This document shows, piece after piece, positions 48,459-63,721 of a stretch of 64,000 bases of DNA (within the stretch, counting starts at the first letter, position 1; each line of letters begins with the position of its first letter). The stretch is from Prosapia bicincta (Eukaryota; Arthropoda; Insecta; Hemiptera; Cercopidae), in NCBI GenBank assembly GCA_036971475.1, contig JBAIZL010000005.1, positions 169,046,886 to 169,110,885 of the forward strand. Reading direction: 5' to 3'. Made by a program: the position numbers and the translations under genes. The notes under the pieces are model-generated. The model did not search any database, was not told where the DNA came from, and saw only the letters and a list, made by a program, of their open reading frames with translations.

Positions 48459-51400
48459 AATCTATAGCCTCGGAACTGGGTTAGTGGTATAACGATAAAA
48501 ATATACCTACCGGAATACAGATCACTACTTAAAGATCCAATGTATAGCCTCGGAACTGGGCTTAGAGGTATAAGGATAGTAATATACCTACCGGAATACA
48601 GATCACTACTTAAAGAACCAATGTATAACCTCGGAACTGGGCTTAGTGGTATAACGATAGTAATATACCTACCAGAATACAGATCACTACTTAAAGAAAA
48701 AATGTATAACCTCGGAACTGGGCTTAGTGGTATAACGATAGTAATATACCTACCGGAATACAGATCACTACTTAAAGAACCAATGTATAACCTCGGGACT
48801 GGGCTTAGTGGTATAACGATAGTAATATAACTACCGGAATGGAGATCACTACTTAAAGAACCAATGTGTAACCTCGGAACTAGGCTTAGAGGTATAAGGG
48901 TAGTAATATACCTTCCGGAATACAGATCACTACTCAAAGAACCAATGTATAACCTCGGAACTGGGCTTAGAGGTATAAAGGTAGTAATATACCTACCGTA
49001 ATACAGATCACTACTCAAAGAACCAATGTATAACCTTGGAACTGGGCTTAGTGGTATAACGATAGTAATATACCTACCGGAAAACAGATCACTACTCAAA
49101 GAACCAATGTATAACCTCGGAACTGGGCTTAGAGATATAAAGGTAGTAATATACCTACCGGAATACAGATCACTAGTTAAAGAACCAATGTATAACCTCG
49201 GAACTGGGCTTAGAGATATAAAGGTAGTAATATACCTACCGGAATACAGATCACTAGTTATAGAACCAATGTATAACCTCTGAACTGGGCTTAGAGATAT
49301 AAAGGTAGTAATATACCTACCGGAATACAGATCACTACTCAAAGAACCAATGTATAACCTCGGAACTGAGCTTAGAGTTATAAGGGTAGTAATATTCCTA
49401 CCGGAATACAGATCACTACTTAAAGAACCAATGTATAACCTCGGAACTGGGCTTAGAGTTATAAGGGTAGTAATATACCTACCGGAATACAGATCACTAC
49501 TTAAAGAACCAATGTATAACCTCGGAACTGGGCTTATAGTTATAAGGGTAGTAATATACCTACCGGTATACAAATCACTACTTAAAGAACCAATGTATAA
49601 CCTCGGAACTGGGCTTAGAGTTGTAAGGGTAGTAATATACCTACCGGTATACAGATCACTACTTAAAAAACCAATGTATAACCTCGGAACTGAGCTTAGA
49701 GTTATAGGGGTAGTAATATACCTACCGGAATACAGATCACTACTTAAAGAACCAATGTATAACCACGTAACAGTGCTTAGAGGTATAAGGGTAGTAATAT
49801 ACCTACCGGAATACAGGTCACTACCTAAAGAACCAATGTATAACCTCGGAACTGAGCTGATAACTTGAAGACGACCACGACCGGAAATAAGAACATGAAA
49901 AGAAGTCGTACATCACATGCGGCCCAAGGGTATAGTAGAGGTATAAGGGTAGTAATATACCTACCGGAATACAGATCACTACTCAATGAACCAATGTATA
50001 ACCTCGGAACTGGGCAGATAACTTGAAGACGACCACGACCGGAAATAAGAACATGAAAAGAAATCATACATCACATGCGGCCCAAGGGTATGGTAGAGGT
50101 ATAAGGGTAGTAATATACCTACCGGAATACAGATCACTACTCAAAGAACCAATGTATAACCTCGGAACTGGGCTCAGGGGTATAAAGGTAGTAATATACC
50201 TACCGGAATACAGATCACTACTCAAAGAACCAATGTATAACCTCGGAACTGGGCTTAGAGTTATAAAGGTAGTAATATACCTACCGGAATACAGATCACT
50301 ACTCCAGGAACCAATGTAAAACCTCGGAACTGGGCTTAGCGTTATAACGATAGTAATATACCTACCGGAATACAGATCACTACTTAAAAAACCAATGTAT
50401 AACCTCGGAACTGGGCTTAGGGGTATAAAGGTAGTAATATACCTACCGTAATACAGTTCACTACTTAAAAAACCAATGTATAACCTCGGAACTGGGCTTA
50501 GGGGTATAAAGGTAGTAATATACCTACCGGAATACAGATCACGACTCAAAGAACCAATGTATAACCTCGGAACTGGGCTTAGAGGTATAAAGGTAGTAAT
50601 ATACCTACCGGAATACAGATCACTACTCAAAGAACCAATGTATAACCTCGGAATTGGGCTTAGAGGTATAAGGGTAGTAATATACCTACCGGAATACAGA
50701 TCACTAGTTAATGAACCAATGTATAACCTCGGAACTGGGCTTAGAGATATAAAGGTAGTAATATACCTACCGGAATACCGATCACTAGTTATAGAACCAA
50801 TGTATAACCTCTGAACTGGGCTTAGAGATATAAAGGTAGTAATATACCTAACGGAATACAGATCACTACTCAAAGAACCAATGTATAACCTCGGAACTGA
50901 GCTTAGAGTTCAATAAGGGTAGTAATATTCCTACCGGAATACAGATCACTACTTAAAGAACCAATGTATAACCTCGGAACTGGGCTTAGAGTTATAAGGG
51001 TAGTAATATACCTACCGGTATACAAATCACTACTTAAAGAAGAAATGTATAACCTCGGAACTGGGCTTATGGTTATAAAGGTAGTAATATACCTACCGGA
51101 ATACAGATCACTACTCAAAGAACCAAAGTATAACCTCGGAACTGGGCTTAGAGGTATAAAGGTAGTAATATACCTACCGGAATACAGATCACTACTCAAA
51201 GAACCAATGTATAACCTCGGAACTGGGCTTAGTGGTATAACGGTAGTAATATACCTACCGGAATACAGATCACTACTTAAAGAACCAATGTAAAACCTCG
51301 GAACTGGGCTTAGTGGTATAAAGGTAGTAATATACCTACCGGAATACAGATCACTACTCAAAGAACCAATGTATAACCTCGGAACTGGGCTTAGAGTTAT

Positions 51401-52095
51401 AAAGGTAGTAATATACCTACCGGAATACAGATCACTACTCAAGGAACCAATGTATAACCTCGGAACTGGGCTTAGCGTTATAACGATAGTAATATACCTA
51501 CCGGAATACAGATCACTACTTAAAAAACCAATGTATAACCTCGGAACTGGGCTTAGGGGTATAAAGGTAGTAATATACCAACCGGAATACAGTTCACTAC
51601 TTAAAAAACCAATGTATAACTTCAAAACTGGGCTTAGGGGTTTAAAGGTAGTAATATACCTACCGGAATACAGATCACGACTCAAAGAACCAATGTATAA
51701 CCTCGGAACTGGGCTTAGAGGTATAAAGGTAGTAATATACCTACCGGAATACAGATCACTACTCAAAGAACCAATGTATAACCTCGGAACTGGGCTTAGT
51801 GGTATAACGATAGTAATATACCTACCGGAATACAGATCACTACTTAAAAAACCAATGTATAACCTCGGAACTGGGCTTAGGGGTTTAAAGTAGTAATATA
51901 CCTACCGGAATACAGATAACTACTCAAAGAACCAATGTATAACCTCGGAACTGGGCTTAGTGGTATAACGATAGTAATATACCTACCGGAATACAGATCA
52001 CTACTTAAAAAACCAATGTATAACCTCGGAACTGGGCTTAGGGGTATAAAGGTAGTAATATACCTACCGGAATACAGATCACTACTCAAAGAATC
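48459..52095. repeat. Higher-order block, 3637 bp, with spacer pair
   Basis: AATCTATAGC at 48459 and 52096. This is the first block to contain the non-81-bp spacer pair (49856-50100). Confidence 0.85.
49856..50100. repeat. Spacer pair 1 within the array
   Basis: Two copies, 158 bp apart, of a sequence unlike the 81-bp unit. Each contains GATAACTTGAAGACGACCAC, ACCGGAAATAAGAACATGAA and CACATGCGGCCCAAGGGTAT, separated by a partial satellite unit. Confidence 0.9.
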
Positions 52096-53492
52096 AATCT
52101 ATAGCCTCGGAACTGGGTTAGTGGTATAACGATAGTAATATACCTACCGGAATACAGATCACTACTTAAAGATCCAATGTATAGCCTCGGAACTGGGCTT
52201 AGAGGTATAAGGATAGTAATATACCTACTGGAATACAGATCACTACTTAAAGAACCAATGTATAACCTCGGAACTGGGCTTAGTTGTATAACGATAGTAA
52301 TATACCTACCAGAATACAGATCACTACTTAAAGAACCAATGTATAACCTCGGAACTGGGCTTAGTGGTATAACGATAGTAATATTCCTACCGGAATACAG
52401 ATCACTACTTAAAGAACCAATGTATAACCTCGGGACTGGGCTTAGTGGTATAACGATAGTAATATACCTACCGGAATAGAGATCACTACTTAAGGAACCA
52501 ATGTGTAACCTCGGAACTAGGCTTAGAGGTATAAGGGTAGTAATATACCTTCCGGAATACAGATCACTACTCAAAGAACCAATGTATAACCTCGGAACTG
52601 GGCTTAGAGGTATAAAGGTAGTAATATACCTACCGGAATACAGATCACTACTCAAAGAAGCAATGTATAACCTCGGAACTGGGCTTAGTGGTATAACGAT
52701 AGTAATATACCTACCGGAAAACAGATCACTACTCAAAGAACCAATGTATAACCTCGGAACTGGGCTTAGAGATATAAAGGTAGTAATATACCTACCGGAA
52801 TACAGATCACTAGTTAAAGAACCAATGTATAACCTTGGAACTGGGCTTAGAGATATAAAGGTAGTAATATACCTACCGGAATACAGATCACTAGTTATAG
52901 AACCAATGTATAACCTCTGAACTGGGCTTAGAGATATAAAGGTAGTAATATACCTACCGGAATACAGATCACTACTCAAAGAACCAATGTATAACCTCGG
53001 AACTGAGCTTAGAGTTATAAGGGTAGTAATATTCCTACCGGAATACAGATCTCTACTTAAGGAACCAATGTATAACCTCGGAACTGGGCTTACAGTTATA
53101 AGGGTAGTAATATACCTACCGGAATACAGATCACTACTTAATGAACCAATGTATAACCTCGGAACTGGGCTTATAGTTATAAGGGTAGTAATATACCTAC
53201 CGGTATACAAATCACTACTTAAAGAACCAATGTATAACCTCGGAACTGGGCTTAGAGTTATAAGGGTAGTAATATACCTACCGGTATACAGATCACTACT
53301 TAAAAAACCAATGTATAACCTCGGAACTGAGCTTAGAGTTATAGGGGTAGTAATATACCTACCGGAATACAGATCACTACTTAAAGAACCAATATATAAC
53401 CACGTAACTGTGCTTAGAGGTATAAGGGTAGTAATATACCTACCGGAATACAGGTCACTACTTAAAGAACCAATGTATAACCTCGGAACTGA

Positions 53493-53737
53493 GCTGATAA
53501 CTTGAAGACGACCACGACCGGAAATAAGAACATGAAAAGAAGTCGTACATCACATGCGGCCCAAGGGTATAGTAGAGGTATAAGGGTAGTAATATACCTA
53601 CCGGAATACAGATCACTACTCAATGAACCAATGTATAACCTCGGAACTGGGCTGATAACTTGAAGACGACCACGACCGGAAATAAGAACATGAAAAAAAA
53701 TCATACATCACATGCGGCCCAAGGGTATGGTAGAGGT
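53493..53737. repeat. Spacer pair 2 within the array
   Basis: Same organisation as the pair at 49856, 3637 bp downstream. Confidence 0.9.
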
Positions 53738-56700
53738 ATAAGGGTAGTAATATACCTACCGGAATACAGATCACTACTCAAAGAACCAATGTATAACCTC
53801 GGAACTGGGCTCAGGGGTTTAAAGGTAGTAATATACCTACCGGAATACAGATCACTACTCAAAGAACCAATGTATAACCTCGGAACTGGGCTTAGAGTTA
53901 TAAAGGTAGTAATATACCTACCGGAATACAGATCACTACTCAAGGAACCAATGTATAACCTCGGAACTGGGCTTAGCGTTATAACGATAGTAATATACCT
54001 ACCGGAATACAGATCACTACTTAAAAAACCAATGTATAACCTCGGAACTGGGCTTAGGGGTATAAAGGTAGTAATATACCTACCGTAATACAGTTCACTA
54101 CTTAAAAAACCAATGTATAACCTCGGAACTGGGCTTAGGGGTATAAAGGTAGTAATATACCTACCGGAATACAGATCACGACTCAAAGAACCAATGTATA
54201 ACCTCGGAACTGGGCTTAGAGGTATAAAGGTAGTAATATACCTACCGGAATACAGATCACTACTCAAAGAACCAATGTATAACCTCGGAACTGGGCTTAG
54301 AGGTATGAGGGTAGTAATATACCTACCGGAATACAGATCACTAGTTAATGAACCAATGTATAACCTCGGAACTGGGCTTAGAGATATAAAGGTAGTAATA
54401 TACCTACCGGAATACCGATCACTAGTTATAGAACTAATGTATAACCTGTGAACTGGGCTTAGAGATATAAAGGTAGTAATATACCTAACGGAATACAGAT
54501 CACTACTCAAAGAACCAATGTATAACCTCGGAAATGGGCTTAGAGTTATAAGGGTAGTAATATACCTACCGGTATACAAATCACTACTTAAAGAAGAAAT
54601 GTATAACCTCGGAACTGGGCTTATGGTTATAAAGGTAGTAATATACCTACCGGAATACAGATCACTACTCAAAGAACCAAAGTATAACCTCGGAACTGGG
54701 CTTAGAGGAATAAAGGTAGTAATATACCTACCGGAATACAGATCACTACTCAAAGAACCAATGTATAACCTCGGAACTGGGCTTAGTGGTATAACGGTAG
54801 TAATATACCTACCGGAATACAGATCACTACTTAAAGAACCAATGTATAACCTCGGAACTGGGCTTAGTGGTATAAAGGTAGTAATATACCTACCGGAATA
54901 CAGATCACTACTCAAAGAACCAATGTATAACCACGGAACTGGGCTTAGAGTTATAAAGGTAGTAATATACCTACCGGAATACAGATCACTACTCAAGGAA
55001 CCAATGTATAACCTCGGAACTGGGCTTAGCGTTATAACGATAGCAATATACCTACCGGAATACAGATCACTACTTAAAAAACCAATGTAAACCTCGGAAT
55101 TGGGCTTAGGGGTATAAAGGTAGTAATATACCAACCGGAATACAGTTCACTACTTAAAAAACCAATGTATAACCTCAAAACTGGGCTTAGGGGTTTAAAG
55201 GTAGTAATATACCTACCGGAATACAGATCACGACTCAAAGAACCAATGTATAACCTCGGAACTGGGCTTAGAGATATAAAGGTAGTAATATACCTACCGG
55301 AATACCGATCACTAGTTATAGAACTAATGTATAACCTGTGAACTGGGCTTAGTGGTATAACGATAGTAATATATCTACCGGAATAGAGATCACTACTTAA
55401 AGAACCAATGTGTAACCTCGGAACTAGGCTTAGAGGTATAAGGGTAGTAATATACCTTCCGGAATACAGATCACTACTCAAAGAACCAATGTATAACCTC
55501 GGAACTGGGCTTAGAGGTATAAAGGTAGTAATATACCTACCGGAATACAGATCACTACTCAAAGAACCAATGTATAACCTCGGAACTGGGCTTAGTGGTA
55601 TAACGATAGTAATATACCTACCGGAAAACAGATCACTACTCAAAGAACCAATGTATAACCTCGGAACTGGGCTTAGAGATATAAAGGTAGTAATATGCCT
55701 ACCGGAATACAGATCACTAGTTAAAGAACCAATGTATAACCTCGGAACTGGGCTTAGAGATATAAAGGTAGTAATATACCTACCGGAATACAGATCACTA
55801 CTTAAAGATCCAATGTATAGCCTCGGAACTGGGCTTAGAGGTATAAGGATAGTAATATACCTACTGGAATACAGATCACTACTTAAAGAACCAATGTATA
55901 ACCTCGGAACTGGGCTTAGTGGTATAACGATAGTAATATACCTACCAGAATACAGATCACTACTTAAAGAACCAATGTATAACCTCGGAACTGGGCTTAG
56001 TGGTATAACGATAGTAATATACCTACCGGAATACAGATCACTACTTAAAGAACCAATGTATAACCTCGGGACTGGGCTTAGTGGTATAACGATAGTAATA
56101 TATCTACCGGAATAGAGATCACTACTTAAAGAACCAATGTGTAACCTCGGAACTAGGCTTAGAGGTATAAGGGTAGTAATATACCTTCCGGAATACAGAT
56201 CACTACTCAAAGAACCAATGTATAACCTCGGAACTGGGCTTAGTGGTATAAAGGTAGTAATATACCTACCGGAATACAGATCACTACTCAAAGAACCAAT
56301 GTATAACCTCGGAACTGGGCTTAGTGGTATAACGATAGTAATATACCTACCGGAAAACAGATCACTACTCAAAGAACCAATGTATAACCTCGGAACTGGG
56401 CTTAGAGATATAAAGGTAGTAATATGCCTACCGGAATACAGATCACTAGTTAAAGAACCAATGTATAACCTCGGAACTGGGCTTAGAGATATAAAGGTAG
56501 TAATATACCTACCGGAATACAGATCACTAGTTATAGAACCAATGTATAACCTCTGAACTGGGCTTAGAGATATAAAGGTAGTAATATACCTACCGGAATA
56601 CAGATCACTACTCAAAGAACCAATGTATAACCTCGGAACTGAGCTTAGAGTTATAAGGGTAGTAATATTCCTACCGGAATACAGATCACTACTTAAAGAA

Positions 56701-57128
56701 CCAATGTATAACCTCGGAACTGGGCTTAGAGTTATAAGGGTAGTAATATACCTACCGGAATACAGATCACTACTTAAAGAACCAATGTATAACCTCGGAA
56801 CTGGGCTTATAGTTATAAGGGTAGTAATATACCTAGCGGTATACAAATCACTACTTAAAGAACCAATGTATAACCTCGGAACTGGGCTTAGAGTTATAAG
56901 GGTAGTAATATACCTACCGGTATACAGATCACTACTTAAAAAACCAATGTATAACCTCGGAACTGAGCTTAGAGTTATAGGGGTTGTAATATACCTACCG
57001 GAATACAGATCACTACTTAAAGAACTAATGTATAACCACGTAACTGTGCTTAGAGGTATAAGGGTAGTAATATACCTACCGGAATACAGGTCACTACTTA
57101 AAGAACCAATGTATAACCTCGGAACTGA

Positions 57129-57373
57129 GCTGATAACTTGAAGACGACCACGACCGGAAATAAGAACATGAAAAGAAGTCGTACATCACATGCGGCCCAA
57201 GGGTATAGTAGAGGTATAAGGGTAGTAATATACCTACCGGAATACAGATCACTACTCAATGAACTAATGTATAACCTCGGAACTGGGCTGATAACTTGAA
57301 GACGACCACGACCGGAAATAAGAACATGAAAAGAAATCATACATCACATGCGGCCCAAGGGTATGGTAGAGGT
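57129..57373. repeat. Spacer pair 3 within the array
   Basis: Same organisation, 3636 bp after pair 2; lies about 250 bp left of a palindrome. Confidence 0.9.
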
Positions 57374-57626
57374 ATAAGGGTAGTAATATACCTACCGGAA
57401 TACAGATCACTACTCAAAGAACCAATGTATAACCTCGGAACTGTTCTTAGAGTTATAAAGGTAGTAATATACCTACCGGAATACAGATCACTACTCAAGG
57501 AACCAATGTATAACCTCGGAACTGGGCTTAGCGTTATAACGATAGTAATATACCTACCGGAATACAGATCACTACTTACAAAACCAATGTATAACCTCGG
57601 AACTGGGCTTAGAGGTATAAGGGTAG

Positions 57627-57728
57627 TAATAAATACACAAAAACCTCTTAACCACAAACTTTCTTTAATTTACCCTCGAGGGTAAATTAAAGAAAGTTTG
57701 TGGTTAAGAGGTTTTTGTGTATTTATTA
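57627..57728. repeat. Perfect 102-bp palindrome inserted in the array
   Basis: Two 51-bp arms meet at CTCGAG (57675-57680 region) with no spacer. The arm contains TAAATTAAAGAAAGTTTGTG and GTTAAGAGGTTTTTGTG, unrelated to the satellite. It is followed by about 30 bp of other non-satellite DNA (ACCACAGTATATTCC) before the array resumes. AGTAATAA occurs on both sides of the insert and may be a target duplication. Confidence 0.9.
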
Positions 57729-60700
57729 TTAAATTCAACCACAGTATATTCCTAATAAATAGTAATAAGGGTAGTAATATACCTACCGGAATACAGATCA
57801 CTACTCAAAGAACCAATGTATAACCTCGGAACAGGGCTTAGAGGTATAAAGGTAGTAATATAACTACCGGAATACAGATCACTACTTAAAAAACCAATGT
57901 ATAACCTCGGAACTGGGCTTAGGGGTATAAAGGTAGTAATATACCTACCGGAATACAGATCACTACTCAAAGAACCAATCTATAGCCTCGGAACTGGGTT
58001 AGTGGTATAACGATAGTAATATAACTACCGGAATACAGATCACTACTTAAAGATCCAATGTATAGCCTCGGAACTGGGCTTAGAGGTATAAGGGTAGTAA
58101 TATACCTACCGGAATACAGATCACTACTTAAAGAACCAATGTATAACCTCGGAACTTTGCTTAGTGGTATAACGATAGTAATATACCTACCGGAATACCG
58201 ATCACCACTTAAAGAACCAATGTATAACCTCGGAACTGGGCTTAGTGGTATAACGATAGTAATATACCTACCGGAATACAGATCACTACTTAAAGAACCA
58301 ATGTATAACCTCGGAACTGGGCTTAGTGGTATAACGGTAGTAATATACCTACCGGAATACAGATCACTACTTAAAGAACCAATGTATAACCTCGGAACTG
58401 GGCTTAGTGGTATAAAGGTAGTAATATACCTACCGGAATACAGATCACTACTCAAAGAACCAATGTATAACCACGGAACTGGGCTTAGAGTTATAAAGGT
58501 AGTAATATACCTACCGGAATACAGATCACTACTCAAGGAACCAATGTATAACCTCGGAACTGGGCTTAGCGTTATAACGATAGCAATATACCTACCGGAA
58601 TACAGATCACTACTTAAAAAACCAATGTAAACCTCGGAACTGGGCTTAGGGGTATAAAGGTAGTAATATACCAACCGGAATACAGTTCACTACTTAAAAA
58701 ACCAATGTATAACCTCAAAACTGGGCTTAGGGGTTTAAAGGTAGTAATATACCTACCGGAATACAGATCACTACTCAAAGAACCAATGTATAACCTCGGA
58801 ACTGGGCTTAGTGGTATAACGATAGTAATATACCTACCGGAATACAGATCACTACTTAAAAAACCAATGTATAACCTCGGAACTGGGCTTAGGGGTTTAA
58901 AGGTAGTAATATACCTACCGGAATACAGATAACTACTCAAAGAACCAATGTATAACCTCGGAACTGGGCTTAGTGGTATAACGATAGTAATATACCTACC
59001 GGAATACAGATCACTACTTAAAAAACCAATGTATAACCTCGGAACTGGGCTTAGGGGTATAAAGGTAGTAATATACCTACCGGAATACAGATCACTACTC
59101 AAAGAATCAATCTATAGCCTCGGAACTGGGTTAGTGGTATAACGATAGTAATATACCTACCGGAATACAGATCACTACTTAAAGATCCAATGTATAGCCT
59201 CGGAACTGGGCTTAGAGGTATAAGGATAGTAATATACCTACTGGAATACAGATCACTACTTAAAGAACCAATGTATAACCTCGGAACTGGGCTTAGTGGT
59301 ATAACGATAGTAATATACCTACCAGAATACAGATCACTACTTAAAGAACCAATGTATAACCTCGGAACTGGGCTTAGTGGTATAACGATAGTAATATACC
59401 TACCGGAATACAGATCACTACTTAAAGAACCAATGTATAACCTCGGGACTGGGCTTAGTGGTATAACGATAGTAATATATCTACCGGAATAGAGATCACT
59501 ACTTAAAGAACCAATGTGTAACCTCGGAACTAGGCTTAGAGGTATAAGGGTAGTAATATACCTTCCGGAATACAGATCACTACTCAAAGAACCAATGTAT
59601 AACCTCGGAACTGGGCTTAGAGGTATAAAGGTAGTAATATACCTACCGGAATACAGATCACTACTCAAAGAACCAATGTATAACCTCGGAACTGGGCTTA
59701 GTGGTATAACGATAGTAATATACCTACCGGAAAACAGATCACTACTCAAAGAACCAATGTATAACCTCGGAACTGGGCTTAGAGATATAAAGGTAGTAAT
59801 ATGCCTACCGGAATACAGATCACTAGTTAAAGAACCAATGTATAACCTCGGAACTGGGCTTAGAGATATAAAGGTAGTAATATACCTACCGGAATACAGA
59901 TCACTACTTAAAGATCCAATGTATAGCCTCGGAACTGGGCTTAGAGGTATAAGGATAGTAATATACCTACTGGAATACAGATCACTACTTAAAGAACCAA
60001 TGTATAACCTCGGAACTGGGCTTAGTGGTATAACGATAGTAATATACCTACCAGAATACAGATCACTACTTAAAGAACCAATGTATAACCTCGGAACTGG
60101 GCTTAGTGGTATAACGATAGTAATATACCTACCGGAATACAGATCACTACTTAAAGAACCAATGTATAACCTCGGGACTGGGCTTAGTGGTATAACGATA
60201 GTAATATATCTACCGGAATAGAGATCACTACTTAAAGAACCAATGTGTAACCTCGGAACTAGGCTTAGAGGTATAAGGGTAGTAATATACCTTCCGGAAT
60301 ACAGATCACTACTCAAAGAACCAATGTATAACCTCGGAACTGGGCTTAGTGGTATAAAGGTAGTAATATACCTACCGGAATACAGATCACTACTCAAAGA
60401 ACCAATGTATAACCTCGGAACTGGGCTTAGTGGTATAACGATAGTAATATACCTACCGGAAAACAGATCACTACTCAAAGAACCAATGTATAACCTCGGA
60501 ACTGGGCTTAGAGATATAAAGGTAGTAATATGCCTACCGGAATACAGATCACTAGTTAAAGAACCAATGTATAACCTCGGAACTGGGCTTAGAGATATAA
60601 AGGTAGTAATATACCTACCGGAATACAGATCACTAGTTATAGAACCAATGTATAACCTCTGAACTGGGCTTAGAGATATAAAGGTAGTAATATACCTACC

Positions 60701-61234
60701 GGAATACAGATCACTACTCAAAGAACCAATGTATAACCTCGGAACTGAGCTTAGAGTTATAAGGGTAGTAATATTCCTACCGGAATACAGATCACTACTT
60801 AAAGAACCAATGTATAACCTCGGAACTGGGCTTAGAGTTATAAGGGTAGTAATATACCTACCGGAATACAGATCACTACTTAAAGAACCAATGTATAACC
60901 TCGGAACTGGGCTTATAGTTATAAGGGTAGTAATATACCTAGCGGTATACAAATCACTACTTAAAGAACCAATGTATAACCTCGGAACTGGGCTTAGAGT
61001 TATAAGGGTAGTAATATACCTACCGGTATACAGATCACTACTTAAAAAACCAATGTATAACCTCGGAACTGAGCTTAGAGTTATAGGGGTTGTAATATAC
61101 CTACCGGAATACAGATCACTACTTAAAGAACTAATGTATAACCACGTAACTGTGCTTAGAGGTATAAGGGTAGTAATATACCTACCGGAATACAGGTCAC
61201 TACTTAAAGAACCAATGTATAACCTCGGAACTGA

Positions 61235-61479
61235 GCTGATAACTTGAAGACGACCACGACCGGAAATAAGAACATGAAAAGAAGTCGTACATCACATGCG
61301 GCCCAAGGGTATAGTAGAGGTATAAGGGTAGTAATATACCTACCGGAATACAGATCACTACTCAATGAACTAATGTATAACCTCGGAACTGGGCTGATAA
61401 CTTGAAGACGACCACGACCGGAAATAAGAACATGAAAAGAAATCATACATCACATGCGGCCCAAGGGTATGGTAGAGGT
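61235..61479. repeat. Spacer pair 4 within the array
   Basis: Same organisation, 4106 bp after pair 3; also followed by a palindrome. Confidence 0.9.
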
Positions 61480-61732
61480 ATAAGGGTAGTAATATACCTA
61501 CCGGAATACAGATCACTACTCAAAGAACCAATGTATAACCTCGGAACTGTTCTTAGAGTTATAAAGGTAGTAATATACCTACCGGAATACAGATCACTAC
61601 TCAAGGAACCAATGTATAACCTCGGAACTGGGCTTAGCGTTATAACGATAGTAATATACCTACCGGAATACAGATCACTACTTACAAAACCAATGTATAA
61701 CCTCGGAACTGGGCTTAGAGGTATAAGGGTAG

Positions 61733-61834
61733 TAATAAATACACAAAAACCTCTTAACCACAAACTTTCTTTAATTTACCCTCGAGGGTAAATTAAAGAA
61801 AGTTTGTGGTTAAGAGGTTTTTGTGTATTTATTA
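61733..61834. repeat. Second copy of the 102-bp palindrome
   Basis: Identical by eye to the copy at 57627-57728, at the block spacing of 4106 bp, so it was carried by block duplication and is not a second insertion. Confidence 0.9.
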
Positions 61835-63721
61835 TTAAATTCAACCACAGTATATTCCTAATAAATAGTAATAAGGGTAGTAATATACCTACCGGAATAC
61901 AGATCACTACTCAAAGAACCAATGTATAACCTCGGAACAGGGCTTAGAGGTATAAAGGTAGTAATATAACTACCGGAATACAGATCACTACTTAAAAAAC
62001 CAATGTATAACCTCGGAACTGGGCTTAGGGGTATAAAGGTAGTAATATACCTACCGGAATACAGATCACTACTCAAAGAACCAATCTATAGCCTCGGAAC
62101 TGGGTTAGTGGTATAACGATAGTAATATAACTACCGGAATACAGATCACTACTTAAAGATCCAATGTATAGCCTCGGAACTGGGCTTAGAGGTATAAGGG
62201 TAGTAATATACCTACCGGAATACAGATCACTACTTAAAGAACCAATGTATAACCTCGGAACTTTGCTTAGTGGTATAACGATAGTAATATACCTACCGGA
62301 ATACCGATCACCACTTAAAGAACCAATGTATAACCTCGGAACTGGGCTTAGTGGTATAACGATAGTAATATACCTACCGGAATACAGATCACTACTTAAA
62401 GAACCAATGTATAACCTCGGAACTGGGCTTAGTGGTATAACGATAGTAATATACCTACCGGAATAGAGATCACTACTTAAAGAACCAATGTGTAACCTCG
62501 GAACTAGGCTTAGAGGTATAAGGGTAGTAATATACCTACCGGAATACAGATCACTACTCAAAGAACCAATGTATAACCTCGGAACTGGGCTTAGAGGTAT
62601 AAAGGTAGTAATATACCTACCGGAATACAGATCACTACTCAAAGAACCAATGTATAACCACGGAACTGGGCTTAGTGGTATAACGATAGTAATATACCTA
62701 CCGGAATACAGATCACTACTCAAAGAACCAATGTATAACCTCGGAACTGGGCTTAGAGATATAAAGGTAGTAATATACCTACCGGAATACAGATCACTAG
62801 TTAAAGAACCAATGTATAACCTCGGAACTGGGCTTAGGGGTATAAAGGTAGTAATATACCTACCGGAATACAGATCACTACTCAAAGAACCAATCTATAG
62901 CCTCGGAACTGGGTTAGTGGTATAACGATAGTAATATACCTACCGGAATACAGATCACTACTTAAAGATCCAATGTATAACCTCGGAACTGGGCTTAGAG
63001 GTATAAGGGTAGTAATATACCTACCGGAATACAGATCACTACTTAAAGAACCAATGTATAACCTCTGAACTGGGCTTAGAGATATGAAGGTAGTAATATA
63101 CCTACCGGAATACAGATCACTACTCAAAGAACCAATGTATAACCTCGGAACTGAGCTCAGAGTTATAAGGGTAGTAATATTCCTACCGGAATACAGATCA
63201 CTACTTAAAGAACCAATGTATAACCTCGGAACTGGGCTTAGAGTTATAAGGGTAGTGATATACCTACCGGTATACAGATCACTACTTAAAGAACCAATAT
63301 ATAACCTCGGAACTGATCTTAAAGTTATAAGGGTAGTAATATACCTACCGGAATACAGATCACTACTTAAAGAACCAATGTATAACCTCGGAACTGGGCT
63401 TAGAGTTATAAGGGTAGTAATATACCTACCGGTATACAAATCACTACTTAAAGAACCAATGTATAACCTCGGAACTGGGCTTAGAGTTATAAGGGTAGTA
63501 ATATACCTACCGGTATACAGATCACTACTTAAAAAACCAATGTATAACCTCGGAACTGAGCTTAGAGTTATAAGGGTAGTAATATACCTACCGGAATACA
63601 GATCACTACTTAAAGAATAAATGTATAACCACGTAACTGTGCTTAGAGGTATAAGGGTAGTAATATACCTACCGGAATACAGGTCACTACTTAAAGAACT
63701 AATGTATAACATCGGAACTGA

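Larger units (their letters stand above)
55349..63500. repeat. Two near-identical 4106-bp higher-order blocks
   Basis: Markers repeat at exactly 4106 bp: the unit encoding the C-N-L variant at 55408 and 59514, the spacer at 57129 and 61235, and the palindrome centre at 57677 and 61783. Within each block, a 729-bp (nine-unit) segment is itself duplicated (55408/56137 and 59514/60243). The second block diverges after about 62406. Confidence 0.85.
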
